The translations under genes were made by a program, and so were the position numbers. The notes under the pieces are model-generated. The model was not told where the DNA came from and ran no database searches. It was given only the letters and a program-made list of their open reading frames with translations. A stretch of DNA of 42,055 nt from Chara braunii (Eukaryota > Streptophyta > Charophyceae > Charales > Characeae), in assembly GCA_003427395.1 (NCBI GenBank), contig BFEA01000458.1, positions 1,266,102-1,308,156 of the forward strand, read 5' to 3'. This document shows positions 19,768-29,601 of the stretch, piece by piece. How positions within the stretch are numbered: the first letter of the stretch is position 1; every line of letters begins with the position of its first letter.

Positions 19768-19811
<44 letters not shown>

Positions 19812-19818
19812 CAACGGG

Positions 19819-19866
<48 letters not shown>
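19376..19866. repeat. nested GA/CT palindromic complex
   Basis: Five dinucleotide runs occur: GA at 19376-19426, GA at 19504-19549, CT at 19581-19624, GA at 19779-19809 and CT at 19822-19866. The inner part, 19582-19810, is a large imperfect inverted repeat with axis near 19699. Both arms carry cgtgcgcgcgcgcg, then a gaaaacgggaatgaatattc-type stretch and a gaagatccattcc-type stretch. A smaller palindrome at 19462-19497 repeats the gaatggatcttcccgc theme. Long RE/LS-repeat frames here are microsatellite artefacts. Confidence 0.85.
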
Positions 19867-19870
<4 letters not shown>

Positions 19871-20728
19871 GTGACTTTGTTTTTTACGTTTCGTTCTCTT
19901 TCTTTTTTTATTTGTGTGTATTTGAATCTTTTTTTTCTTTCTTTGATCTTCCATTTTTTGGTGTCGTGCCAAGAGAACCGGGGCCCGACCTTCAAGCAGC
20001 GACCGGGCCTTCCCTTGGCCGGCGCATTAATGGGGAAGGCCCGCGGACGATAGCTGGTCCACGTACTGGTGGTTTAACTTCTTTTTTCGTTCCACAACCC
20101 CTTGACGAAACCCTTGAGACGGCCGTCCTTGAAACTGAAGTCCTGACAGCATTGCATCAGGAATAGCTGTGATTGGTGGAGAAAAAAAGAAAAAAAGAAG
20201 AAGGTCCGTATATTCCCCGTTTTGAAGGGTGAAACCCTTCCGCCCCAACTGACCTCCCGAGGCACCCTTGGGATTTTCGTCGATTTGCCTGGGCCCCACT
20301 TCCGTTTCAAGGGTGGACACTTGGCCGCGGGGATGTGGAAACAATTTGCAGCCAAAGGCTGCGTCTTACCCCGTTGCACTTTGTCGTGTAGCGGGCCGTC
20401 CTTTTTATGGAAGTGTCAAAGAGTCCTAACGGAGTTTATGGGAAGTCTACAAGGTGCACGGTCGGGGGCAGGGCACAGACCGGTAGCCGAAATGGTCGGC
20501 TCAGAGGTTGGAGCCGGGCGACCAAGGGTAGGTTGCATAGGTCGTTGTTTGGCCGTGTGGGGCGTCGCCCGGCCTTTCCTTTTTTGGGGTGGACGTTTTT
20601 TTTTTTCCCGTTTCGGCCTTCGTTTTTGAAAGGGGGGGGCGGGGGGTTGGGTTGTTTTGGGGCAGGCGGGGTCTAGTAAGTGATAAGTGACGGAAGGGAT
20701 GGCAAAACACCCCCCCTCCACCCCTGTG
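19867..20728. other. no gene recognised
   Basis: Mixed GC-rich sequence with T and C/G runs. It includes a copy of the R3 motif, gtactggtggtttaa, at about 20065. Short ORFs have no recognisable domain. Confidence 0.35.
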
Positions 20729-20972
20729 CAAAATATGATGTGAATGAATGAATCTTCCCACTAGAACATGGAAGTATACACCGCCATAGTTTTTGTCTTT
20801 TGTGCATGTGCTGAGTAGTGCAGCGAGGCCCAAAGGTAAGGTTCAGGGCATAGCCTCACCATTCTCGAAATTTGCAAAATGGGAATGAACTTCTGGCTAG
20901 AACATGGCCAGATTCACCCGCCACATTTTTTGTCTTTCTTTCACATTTAGAGAGTGGTGTGGCGAGGCCCAG
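20729..20972 (+). repeat. two diverged direct repeats of about 100 bp
   Basis: Units 20729-20832 and 20874-20972 share gcaaaat, gggaatgaa, ctagaacatgg, a caccgccat-type stretch, ttttgtcttt and gcgaggcccag. The gaatgaatcttccc opening resembles the arms of the neighbouring palindromic complex, so they may derive from the same repeat. Confidence 0.6.
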
Positions 20973-21136
20973 AGTCCAGGGCAGTCGATCGATGGTGGTG
21001 GAGGCGGGAGGAGTGAGAAAAGGGCCACCTCGCCTGTCCTGCTCCTCGCTCCCATTTGGCTGCGCTTCCGCGCCCTGCGCGGTACACAGTTAGCTACTTC
21101 AAGGGTGCGTAATTAGGGCGGGGTCGAATGACGCTT

Positions 21137-21180
21137 CCTTGAAAAACAACAATTTCCAAGTGGTGTCGAACGAGGCCCAT
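21137..21180 (-). repeat. right partner of the 2-kb-spaced inverted repeat
   Basis: The inverted match to 19072-19120 includes gtggtgtcgaacgaggccca. It abuts the terminal-inverted-repeat element at 21175. Confidence 0.65.
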
Positions 21181-21299
21181 ACTCTCACACTAGGACTTTA
21201 CAACTAAGTTCTGAACGTTATGGCCGTCAGGTTCATCCAGGTTGGCCCGTAATTACGGTCAGATGCATTTAGGAAAGTACTAGTGTGAGAGTATGCCCT
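21175..21299. mobile_element. small terminal-inverted-repeat element, 125 bp
   Basis: The left end catactctcacactag and right end ctagtgtgagagtatg are perfect inverted copies of 16 bp, with partial matching just outside. The interior is non-coding. MITE-like; its ends differ from the other MITEs here. Confidence 0.65.
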
Positions 21300-21560
21300 A
21301 AGGCCTCAGATGCAGCGTTACGAAGTCGGAGATGGGAAAGGGAGTGCTTGTTGGGGAGAGTTCCAGGTATGGTTGGGTGGTGGTCCCCCCTACTATAGAC
21401 AGAGTAGTGGGAGGATGAGATAGAGATGAGGGGAAACTATATATAAAGAAGATTGAGCGAAGAATAGCAGTGTCTAACCTCAACACTCTCCCACACCTGC
21501 ATGATTCGGTCACACCGTGTAAAATAAAAAAATTGATGATGTCGTACTCGTATTACGACT

Positions 21561-22550
21561 TATATCCCCCTTTCGTCCCTCGCCTTCGACGGCAGCCTTC
21601 GCATCTGAGCCATCCCCCCCCCATCGCTCGTATCCCATCAGCTCCTCCTCTCCCTCGCCGCCCCCTAACCTCGTTTGATCATCCCGCGACAGTTGTATTC
21701 CTCCTCCTCCCCTGATCCCTGACCGCATCCCGCTCCTCATCCCCCCCCTCTCTACTTCGTTCCCCCCGTCAAAACTCTTCCATTTCGTCACCCGACTTCA
21801 ACGGCTCCCCCGATCCCGACTGGCTTCGCCTCTGAGCCATCCTTCCCCCATCGCTTGTATCCCGTCCTCCCCGAGTCCCGCCCCCCCCCCCCCCCCCCCA
21901 TCTCGACCAACCTCCCTCCCCCTCCCTTGATCCCTGACCACACATCCCCCCTTCCGACGCCACCTCCCTCTCTCCCTCGATCTCGACTGGCTCATCTTCC
22001 ATCTCGTATCCTGCCCTCCCCGAACTCTGCTCATCCTGCCTTCCCTCGCTTCCCCTGTACTTACCTCCATCCCCTCCTCTGACGTCGCTTTCCTGTCTGT
22101 TTCCTCGGTCCCTATCTGCGCTCTCCCTCCCCGACGTCGCCTCCCTGTCTGTTTCCTCAGTCCCTATCTGCGCCCTCCCTCCCCCACCTCTCCGACTCCG
22201 GCTCTGGAGTCTTCGCGTCAATATCCCCCTTTTGTCCATCGTCTTCGACGGCAGCCTTCGCATCTGAGCCATCCCCCATCGCTCGTATCCTGTCAGCTCC
22301 TCCTCTCCCTCGCCGCCCCCCGATCTTGTCTGGTCATCCCCCGACAGTTGTATTCCTCCACCTCCCCTGATCCCTGACCGCATCCCGCTCCTCATCCCCC
22401 CCCTCTCTACTTCATTCCCCCCGTCAAAACTCTTCCATTCCGTCACCCGACTTTGACGGTTCCCCCGATCCCGACTGGCCTCGCTCTGAGCCATCCTTCC
22501 CCCATCGCTTGTATCCCGTCCTCCCCGAGACCGTGCCCCCCTCCCCCGCC
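21561..22550. repeat. CT-rich tract with a 330-bp direct duplication
   Basis: Bases 21561-21890 and 22221-22550 are near-identical direct copies about 660 bp apart, both containing cgacggcagccttcgcatct and ccctgaccgcatcccgctcc. Between them, 22081-22190 holds a smaller tandem duplication of about 55 bp (cctgtctgtttcctc). The minus-strand Gly/Arg-rich frames across it follow from the C/T bias. Confidence 0.8.
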
Positions 22551-22892
22551 CCCCCCGAGCTTGGACTTCGGCCCTGGTGACTTGGCCCCCCTCCCCCTTG
22601 GACCGCGCCCTCCCACCCTCCAGCCCCGGCGCCTTCGCTCCTTCCCTTCCTCCTTCGCCCCCCAAACTTGATTGGTCCCCCAATCTCGGATCCCGTCCTC
22701 CCCGAATTCCGCCTCGACCATCCTCTGATCTCTGTTTAACTCTGATCTGTTGTATTCCTTCCCTCCCCCAATACCTGTTCTCAACCCGCTCCCCATCCCC
22801 TCTGATCTCTGATTATCCCCCATTTGTTGTATCCCTCCCACTACCTTGATCCCTATCCTCAACCCGCTCTCCTCCGCGCCCTCTCTCCCCCN
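22551..22892. repeat. CT-rich tract related to the LINE 5' flank
   Basis: Phrases such as gacttcggccctggtgactt and ctcaacccgctctcctccgc recur at 24475-24600, immediately before the LINE. This indicates a shared CT-rich repeat. Confidence 0.55.
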
Positions 22893-22978
<86 letters not shown>

Positions 22979-22979
22979 A
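22893..22979. repeat. compound microsatellite (CT)n(GT)n
   Basis: About 24 CT repeats after a single N, then about 18 GT repeats. Similar in style to the tract at 14068. Confidence 0.95.
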
Positions 22980-23507
22980 GGGAGAGAGTGTAGTATGGTC
23001 GTGCGTTCGAATGCGTGCGCGCACGTCTGTTTGCGTCTTTGCCACTTTTGTCTCTTTGCAACCCCTGCTCTCTCTCCCTCTCCCTCTTTCTCTCCCTTTC
23101 GACAAGCAGTCCAGGCGCCGCCAACGCCGCCTCGCGGGACAATGGGCCGTCTCGCTCGACTCACGAAACGTGGAAATCGACGAACGCATCTTCACGTAGT
23201 TTGTGGTTAGATTCTTCCCCCTCTGCTGGTCGGCCATTTTCAACTGCCAGGGGCCATGTTCGGTAGCCGGCGGCGGGAGCCTCGAAATGCCGTCATCGAA
23301 ATTTAGGCTCTTCGTGGCGGGAAGATGAAAATGCACTCCGTGGCGGGAAACCGCGCCGTTGAAAATTTCAAGCCCGCGCCCGTAGCGCGCCCGTCGCGCC
23401 TCTCCCGAACCGCTGTCGGGCGCTGTCAAAAGCTGCCGGGGGATTCGTCCCACCAGCATTCGTGTAGAGTAGGGGCCTCGTGCCATACCTCTACACTACA
23501 CTCGATC
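22980..23507. other. GC-rich stretch, no gene recognised
   Basis: GC-rich sequence with short ORFs. A hairpin at 23463-23501 pairs tgtagagtaggg with atacctctaca just before the SINE. Confidence 0.35.
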
Positions 23508-23889
23508 CAGCGGCCTAGCTCAGTTGGTAACGCACGCAAGTGGCATTCAGGAGATCTTGGGTTCAATCCCCATTGGCCTCATGTACCTTCCTGGGCAAGC
23601 TTGCCGCCCGCCACCTAGAGAGATGCCGTTGGTCCCCCCGAGTGGCATTGAGCAGAGACTGCTGATGTTCATAGGGGGAGGGGACCGGAGGGGAGGCACA
23701 GTGACTGGCCCATAGAAGAAGCTCTGTCCTGATGCTACCAGCTGACCCCTGGCTGGTATCGCCCACCTGCTGTAGCAGGTATCGCACCTGCTGGTGGGTG
23801 CAGCTCCCGCATGTTCCCTCTTTGGAGGCTTGAGCACGGATGTGGCTGCTACGGGGTTCCCCGTAATACTATAATGACAATAAAAAAAA
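23508..23889 (+). mobile_element. tRNA-derived SINE
   Basis: The head looks like a tRNA with an A box, tagctcagttgg, at 23516 and a B box, ggttcaatccc, at 23560, spaced as in an RNA polymerase III internal promoter. A body of about 300 bp follows with no coding capacity, ending in caataaaaaaaa at 23879-23888. The length, head and A tail are those of a SINE, mobilised in trans by LINE reverse transcriptase. A target-site duplication was not resolved. Confidence 0.75.
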
Positions 23890-24005
23890 GGCCTGAAAGG
23901 CCGTCCTGTCCAGATTTGACAGGTAATTGAATTGGTTGGGCCGCTTGGGAAAATAGCGGGCCTCGAGTAGGCGTCCGACCTTTTCAGAGGCCGAAACGAA
24001 ATGAC

Positions 24006-24131
24006 GGCCGCCGATCAGATTTATCAATGGCAGTCATCGTCGGGCCCGACCTCCAAAAATTCAGGAGTTTGGGAAAACAGCCAGTTTTCCCTATTTTCCC
24101 ATGCCGGAAAGGTACTAGTGGTTAAAGAATT
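24006..24131 (+). repeat. dispersed repeat R3, copy 2
   Basis: The phrase ggccgccgatcagatttatc at the left and ggaaaggtactagtggttaa at the right match the copy at 33422-33528. The right-end motif also occurs near 20065, and inverted at 19151-19172. Confidence 0.6.
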
Positions 24132-24364
24132 AGCCTTTTAAAAAAAATGTGGTGCAGCACTATACCCGCACGGATTAAGAGATTTTAGCCGTTGATCTCT
24201 GCTATGTACGGTCAATATCGCTTAATTCGTGTAAGTGGGACCTAGCCCCCGCACTACAGTTCTAATTGTATTGAGAAAATACTACACTAGTAAGTAGGAG
24301 CTCCAGAAGTAGCAAGGGTGACAAGGGAAAGGTGATGCTCCAGGCTAAAAACTCATATGACCAT

Positions 24365-24460
24365 AGGCTGCTGCTGCCAGCGATCACCATGGGTCTGGTC
24401 CTTGGCCTCTACAATACCCTGGGTTTTTAAATAAATTAAATTTAAAAAAAAAAAAACTGA
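24365..24460 (+). mobile_element. SINE 3' end (family S2)
   Basis: The stretch ggtctggtccttggcctcta, then caataccctgggtttttaaa and an A-rich end matches the 3' end of the SINE copy at 34940-35068. The 5' part is missing or too diverged to trace. Confidence 0.6.
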
Positions 24461-24474
24461 TATGACCGTAGTCC

Positions 24475-24596
24475 CTCCCACTCCCTGATCCCTGTCCTCA
24501 ACCCGCTCTCCATCCCTCCCTTGCTCTCCTCCGCGCCCTCCCTCCCCCACCCCCCCGAGCTCTGACTTCGGCCCTGGTGACTTAGCCCCCCCCCCC

Positions 24597-24628
<32 letters not shown>

Positions 24629-24727
24629 GACCGCGCTCTCTCTCCCATTGTACCCCCCTCCCTCTTTTGGATCCCCCATCTCGTCTGTTGACTGGGACTT
24701 TGATCACCCCCCTGATCCGCCCGGCCC
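24475..24727. repeat. CT-rich repeat upstream of the LINE
   Basis: It shares long phrases with 22540-22890, followed by about 15 C and 25 T at 24589-24628. It could be part of the LINE 5' UTR or an independent repeat that the LINE happens to abut. Confidence 0.5.
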
Positions 24728-24764
24728 ATTCATAACGAACGGATAACACATAGATCCTTTCACC

Positions 24765-25797
24765 TTGAAGAATAGCAAAGGGCCAAACGCCGGTCACAAA
24801 CACCAGAGAACTCACATATTGTATCACGGAGCCATGAGACAGCATGCAGACAAAAGACTGTCCGATTGGAAACAAAAAACAACAGTGGACGACACCTCGC
24901 CCACCCGACAGACAATGGCATTTGACGATCCCCAATCGTCCAGCCCCACCCCCCAGCATACCCCGACCCCCCCCACATGGGCAGCCCGCCTAAACAGGCC
25001 ACACGCAGGACAAACGATCGCTGTGCAGAGAAAAGCAGACGACGGGGATGGGAAGGAGTGGAAGATACCCTTAGATAATCTATCGTCAGCGGGGGCGTTC
25101 TTCCTGTCCAAACTTCTGACCCCATCTGAGCCCAGGATTATCAACACAAAAGGGAAATCCTCACTGATTAAAACCCTTCCAGCAGACAAGGTCAGGGGCA
25201 GGAACGATCTGTACCTTAAGCATGCCAGTAATTGGGTTTTCTACGATGACGCTGCTTTCAAGTCTACAAATGACAAGGTCGGATGGATACGGAAGAAGTT
25301 AGCCTCACTTAGGGGCAACATGGAGGAAGCACAGGATCTCTTTCTCCTCCAACCTATTTCGACAACCACGGTCACTGCCATTTGTAGACATGAAGCGGAC
25401 AAACAGCGAATGGACAATTGGAAATCCATCCGATGTGAGAGGTCTGAGGTACGTATCTACCCGTGGGCTCCCCCGAAACGGCAACGCCCAAAAGAGAGAA
25501 GAAAGAGGATGATGTCAGAAAATTTCTTGGTGGAATTTCGACACATCCCTATTGAGATTCAGGCAGCGTTTGTTCAAGATTTCGGAGAGAAATTCGATAT
25601 CATCGACTTTATCGACCCCCTTCCCCCCCATGTCGCCAGGAGGGATGACTACCTGATGCTGGCAATAGACCTCCCAGAAGGACTCCCCTTCTCAGTGGAT
25701 GACATCATCCCTTTTCGGGTTGGGGAGAAGGATTACAAGATTCACACGGCCTACAAGCTACGGCCTTGGTGCTTTAAATGCTAGGCTTACGGACACT
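24765..25797 (+). pseudogene. LINE ORF1, N-terminal part (DUF4283-like plus zinc knuckle)
   Basis: 340 codons are open from Met 24765 to TAG 25782-25784. The N-terminus is Pro/Ser/Thr-rich. Residues around 240-330 (ENFLVEFRHIPIEIQ through LAIDLPEGLPF) resemble the DUF4283 region of plant LINE ORF1 proteins, which bind the element RNA. It then enters a knuckle, CFKC then stop then AYGH, so the TAG falls inside the CX2CX4HX4C motif. The last Cys is lost because the inverted duplication begins just after the His codon. The start codon is the first Met but is not confirmed. Confidence 0.75.
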
Positions 25798-25966
25798 TGT
25801 ATGCCAGTGTGTACTCCTAAAGGGTTCTTGTATCAGTTGTCCAGTAGCCCTAACCTGATTTACCGGATGGTGAGAGCAGACTGTCTGCTCTCACCATCCG
25901 GTAAATCAGGTTAGGGCTACTGGACGACTGATACAAGACCCCTTTAGGAGTACACATTGGCGTACA
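25798..25966. repeat. 84-bp inverted duplication inside LINE ORF1
   Basis: Arms 25798-25881 and 25883-25966 mirror around base 25882 with about half a dozen mismatches. The right arm keeps a protein-like frame running into the next ORF (RATGRLIQDPF, then THWRTVDPGNEG), so it is the original sequence. The left arm is a reversed copy that breaks the knuckle. A perfect centre with a one-base spacer fits template switching during reverse transcription. Confidence 0.9.
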
Positions 25967-27535
25967 GTCGACCCCGGGAATGAAGGGTGGGTGTTCGTGG
26001 ACAAAGAAAATGGGAAGGGGGAGGTCATTGGATGGATATGGGACAGAGCAGGAGAACCCAACTTGGACTCTAAACCTCCACCCTCCTGGGCCCCCCCCAA
26101 GACGGTGGAAGCTCACCTTCAACCTCATGAGGGCACTCCCACAATCCAGGGAACTGGGGAAGGGGAGGTACAAAACAATCCTAAAGGGAAACAATTTGGC
26201 CCCGACCCGGAAGGCTACCTGCAAGTCCAATGGAGTAAAATGCAGCCACATATAGAGCAAAAAGGGAAAAGGAAGGACCCTTTAACCTGGGCCGTCAAAA
26301 AGAACACGGAGGCGGACGTAAACAGATTTGCTCTGCTGGCCTCGGAAGCGACAGGGGAAACGGAGGGGGCAATAGAGAAGGTGATAACATCGGAAGGTAG
26401 GATGGGTGGACAGGTAATGCCCCCAGGTGAGCCAGGACATCTGGACAGTGCACAACTCCAGCTACCCCGCCTTGATGGAATGGCAAACTGCACGCAAACC
26501 GCTAGTCACAATCAACCTAGGAAGGACCCAACAGACCCTTATGCTAACCTTCTGGCATGGAGTGGGGAAGGGAGGGATAATTTGACAGCCTTCGATCTCG
26601 GGCAGAGGTTATGTCCCTCTACACTAGAAATTGTTGACTGGATTGTGTCAGGGCTACAAACAGAACACAAGGAGGCCCCACCATACTTCTGGCCCCGGGC
26701 CCAGGCACAACTGAAAGGAGCTCTTGAGAACAGCGCAATGGTGAGACAGGTCCTGGAACAAGGTCCACCTGGCCAAACACGATGGACGAAAATTCTTCAG
26801 AAATTGTTCAAGATTTCCACTGCTCACTTTCAGGCTCCCTCAAAGAAGGAACAAACAACAGACCACCTGCCAGTAAAACCTTCCGGAGAAGCATTGAGCG
26901 AAGGCAGTCCGCCTGGAGTGGGCCAGCAGGAGCAGGACACAGGGCGAGAACAGGAAGAGGAGATCGACCGAAGGGACGCCACGACAGAAGACTACCTCCA
27001 AGGGGCCTTTGGCCGACAACCGATGGAAGTTGAGGAGCCTTTTGTTCCTCTCCCCCCCCCACCCGACGTAGTGGCAATGGACATCGATCATCACACCGAT
27101 ACCGATGCCCCTCCGGCTGAAATGGACACAACGCGGAAACTCATAACTATAGCCGACTGGATAATAGTGGGTTTCCAAGCCCAGCACCCTGGTGCCACAC
27201 AGGAGTTTTGGGACTGCACTTACACTCAATTTTTTGCCCTATTGGATAGGAGTCCGACCCTACGTAAAGCCCTAGAAGAGGGACCCCCCCCGCACATTAC
27301 CTGGCGGGAAATCTTCCAACAGATTCGTCATCTTGCCGCTCAACAGTTCCTCCAAGGAGATCTGACCCACTCTGGTCAGCTTCATAAAAAACTCAGACAC
27401 ATGGTGGAGGCGGGCCAGTATGAGAAGGAGCTTCTGCAGAAAGAAGGGGTGGCGGTTATCCCACTGAGGTATGCAGATGACAGGANGGAAATCGGGCTCT
27501 CCCTGGCACCAGGAGGTCTCACATTGCCAGGATGA
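25888..27535 (+). pseudogene. LINE ORF1, C-terminal part with duplicated domain
   Basis: The frame is open from the right arm of the inverted duplication to 27535, with usable starts such as 25991. It is Pro/Gln/Glu-rich and hydrophilic. Two segments of about 65 residues align with each other: LEIVDWIVSGLQTEH (about 26620-26835) and ITIADWIIVGFQAQH (about 27143-27360). Both continue with an FW or FWD motif, then VRQVLEQGPP or LRKALEEGPP, then a W-x-x-I-x-Q motif. I do not recognise the domain. One N at 27485 and a stop at 27535 mark the end, where ORF1 should join ORF2. Confidence 0.7.
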
Positions 27536-27838
27536 CTTGTCCTCTTTGAGGAGGACAAAGACTCAAACCGCAAATGGCGCAATCATGGAGCCTTGATGAA
27601 ACTCTCCCTTCAACAGTTGAAAGCCAACTCCTTCTGGTCGGAAGGTGACCTGCTCACTTGTCTATCGAAGATCCTCCGGTATGGGCTGCTTTGCACAACC
27701 ACTTGGTCCACCAAACCATGGGTTTGGGTCTAGATAGGAAGGAGGTAGCAACAAGGAGTTAAAATGGATGAAATTGATACCCTTTATTGCAGAAATCCTC
27801 AGTGGAAGCATTGCCTCAGAAATGCAGACCTCGACTTA
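27536..27838 (+). other. LINE ORF1/ORF2 junction, frames broken
   Basis: One frame reads LVLFEEDKDSNRKWRNHG to a TAG at 27731. Another opens at 27766 with MDEIDTLYCRNPQW and shifts frame just before the endonuclease motif TLNVNGL. These look like the end of ORF1 and the start of ORF2, separated by small indels. Confidence 0.5.
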
Positions 27839-29328
27839 CCCTCAACGTGAACGGACTTGCCTCCTTCAACCCTTTGAAAAGGCAAGCGATATGGGATCAG
27901 CTAAAAGGGGTAGGGGGCAAAACGTAGCCAGACGTCATATGTATCCAAGAAACCCACCTAATGGATAAATCGGATCACCATCGGGCTCACAAAGCGGTTT
28001 GGCCCCATCAGGCTTACGTGGCGCATGCCCATACACAGGGGTCGGCGGGAGTAGCGATCTGGATCCCGCCTGGGTCCAGAATAGAAGTAGTAAACTAGGT
28101 CGCCAACGAGGAACAAGGGAGATGGGTGTCGATTCTCGGCATGCTGGAACTAGAACTTATCAGCATTCTGTGTATCTACGCCCCCAATACGGCAACGGAA
28201 AGGGTGTCTTTCTTCACCCATCTTCAGACACTTGCCCCTCCAGGAGTTCCACTGGTAATCGCCGGTGACTTTAACGCTGCACCAGATAGAGGGATGAATA
28301 GATGGGTCTCCCGGGCCTCTTGCCCGGACTACGTGCAGAAAGATGAAAAATCAATAATGGATCTTTGTGAAGCCCTGAGCTTGGTAGACGCCTTTAGACT
28401 GTTACACCCAACAACAAAATCTTACACCTGTCATCGTACTACAGAACAGTCGAGACACTCGAAATCACGTATCGACTTGATTCTTCTCTCACAAGAAATT
28501 CAGAGCGCTCTACAATTCTCCACCATCCTCCCACGGAGTCCCCACCCGGGCTTGGATCACTGCACCTACGGGGCTATATTCTCGTTTCGGAAACGGCCAG
28601 ACCAAGGACCAGGTTACTATAAACTCAACACTTCCTTACTTAAAGACAAAACGTTTCACACATACATTCAAGATGTGTGGAATTTTTGGAGAAATCAGAA
28701 GGACTCATGTATCTTGGAGGTGAGATGGTTCACCAACGGGCTTTTTTTCCTAGGCAAAAAGTGTAAAGAATATTCGAGGTTGGTGGCAAGTAGGCGACAT
28801 GCGCATGAAACGGATGTTCACAGGAAACTTCACAACCTGGTTAGTCAGGACAACTCTAATAAACACGTCCCCGACATTCAATCCTTACAGGACCAACTTC
28901 TCCAATTAACACAATACCGCTGACAAGGAATTATAATTCGAGATAAGTTAACCAAATGGACTACTGAAGGAGCCATGGACCCCCATTTCTTTAGCCTAGC
29001 CTCAGTAAGAGCCCACCGTCTGACCATCGAAGTTTTTTTGGATCCTGAGACTGACAATTTAGCCACCACCACAGCACACTGCGTTAAGATCGCCAGATCC
29101 TTCTACAAAGACCTCTTTTCCTCCCACATTTCCCAACAACATGAGGCAGATCGATTAAGAAATTTGGAAGAATTCCTACGCCCGTTGGAAGGTTGCCTTT
29201 CTCCGAAACAGAAGGACCATCTGGATCGACGAATTTCCAAGGAAGAAATTTGGACGGCCCTAATGCCAATGGAGGAAGAAAAGACCCCGGGTCTAGACGG
29301 TTTTCCCAAGGAGTTTTGGGAATCTAAG
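27839..29328 (+). pseudogene. LINE ORF2, AP endonuclease and linker
   Basis: The apurinic/apyrimidinic-type endonuclease nicks target DNA for target-primed reverse transcription. Motifs in order are TLNVNGL at the start, ICIQETHL near 27943, GDFNAAPD near 28264, SRIDLILLS near 28465 and LDHC near 28555. These supply the metal-binding and catalytic Glu, Asp, Asn and His. In-frame TAG codons at 27925 and 28096 and a TGA at 28921 break it. After the TGA the linker continues to TPGLDGFPKEFWESK, the usual entry to the RT domain, and stops at a TAA (29329) formed at the plastid insertion. Confidence 0.88.
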
Positions 29329-29331
29329 TAA

Positions 29332-29601
29332 TTAAGGAATATATATTTGTCATTATAAATTAAGTATTTTGTATTTCTATGTAAATTCTATTACTCTATA
29401 GATTGTATGAGAATAAATCAAGTAATTGGTTTTGAGTTACCTAAGCAATTAACTCGTTTATTTAAGTATATTAAATCTATCTATACGTATAGACCTTCTA
29501 TTTCGATACATAGCTAATAAAATAGCTAATACAATTGTTGCTTCTGCTGCAGCAATTGCAATGATAAATAGTCCAAATAAATTACCTATAATTGCAGAAG
29601 A
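29332..29601 (-). pseudogene. ndhE: plastid DNA insertion (NUPT) carrying the 3' end of ndhE
   Basis: This AT-rich block interrupts LINE ORF2. On the minus strand, from about 29604 to a TAA at 29458-29460, it encodes [20 protein letters not shown], then [16 protein letters not shown]. This matches the C-terminal transmembrane helix and tail of NdhE, the NuoK/ND4L-type membrane subunit of the plastid NAD(P)H dehydrogenase complex. Only about 48 of about 100 residues are present. Bases 29332-29457 are AT-rich and look like the plastid spacer downstream of ndhE. It is a nuclear relic with no start. Confidence 0.85.

Noticed and set aside
19166-19995. ORFs with RERERE and SLSLSL stretches on both strands
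   Set aside because: Artefacts of the GA/CT palindromic complex.
21769-22683. 304-codon minus-strand Gly/Arg-rich ORF
   Set aside because: It lies in a CT-rich duplicated tract. Its internal repeats match the DNA duplication and there is no recognisable domain.
22443-23486. 347-codon minus-strand ORF
   Set aside because: It crosses a CT/GT microsatellite with an N, giving RERERE and HTHTHT runs; not a plausible protein.
23508-23580. Functional tRNA gene
   Set aside because: A and B boxes are present but a full cloverleaf with a matching acceptor stem does not form, and a long A-tailed body follows, so a SINE fits better.
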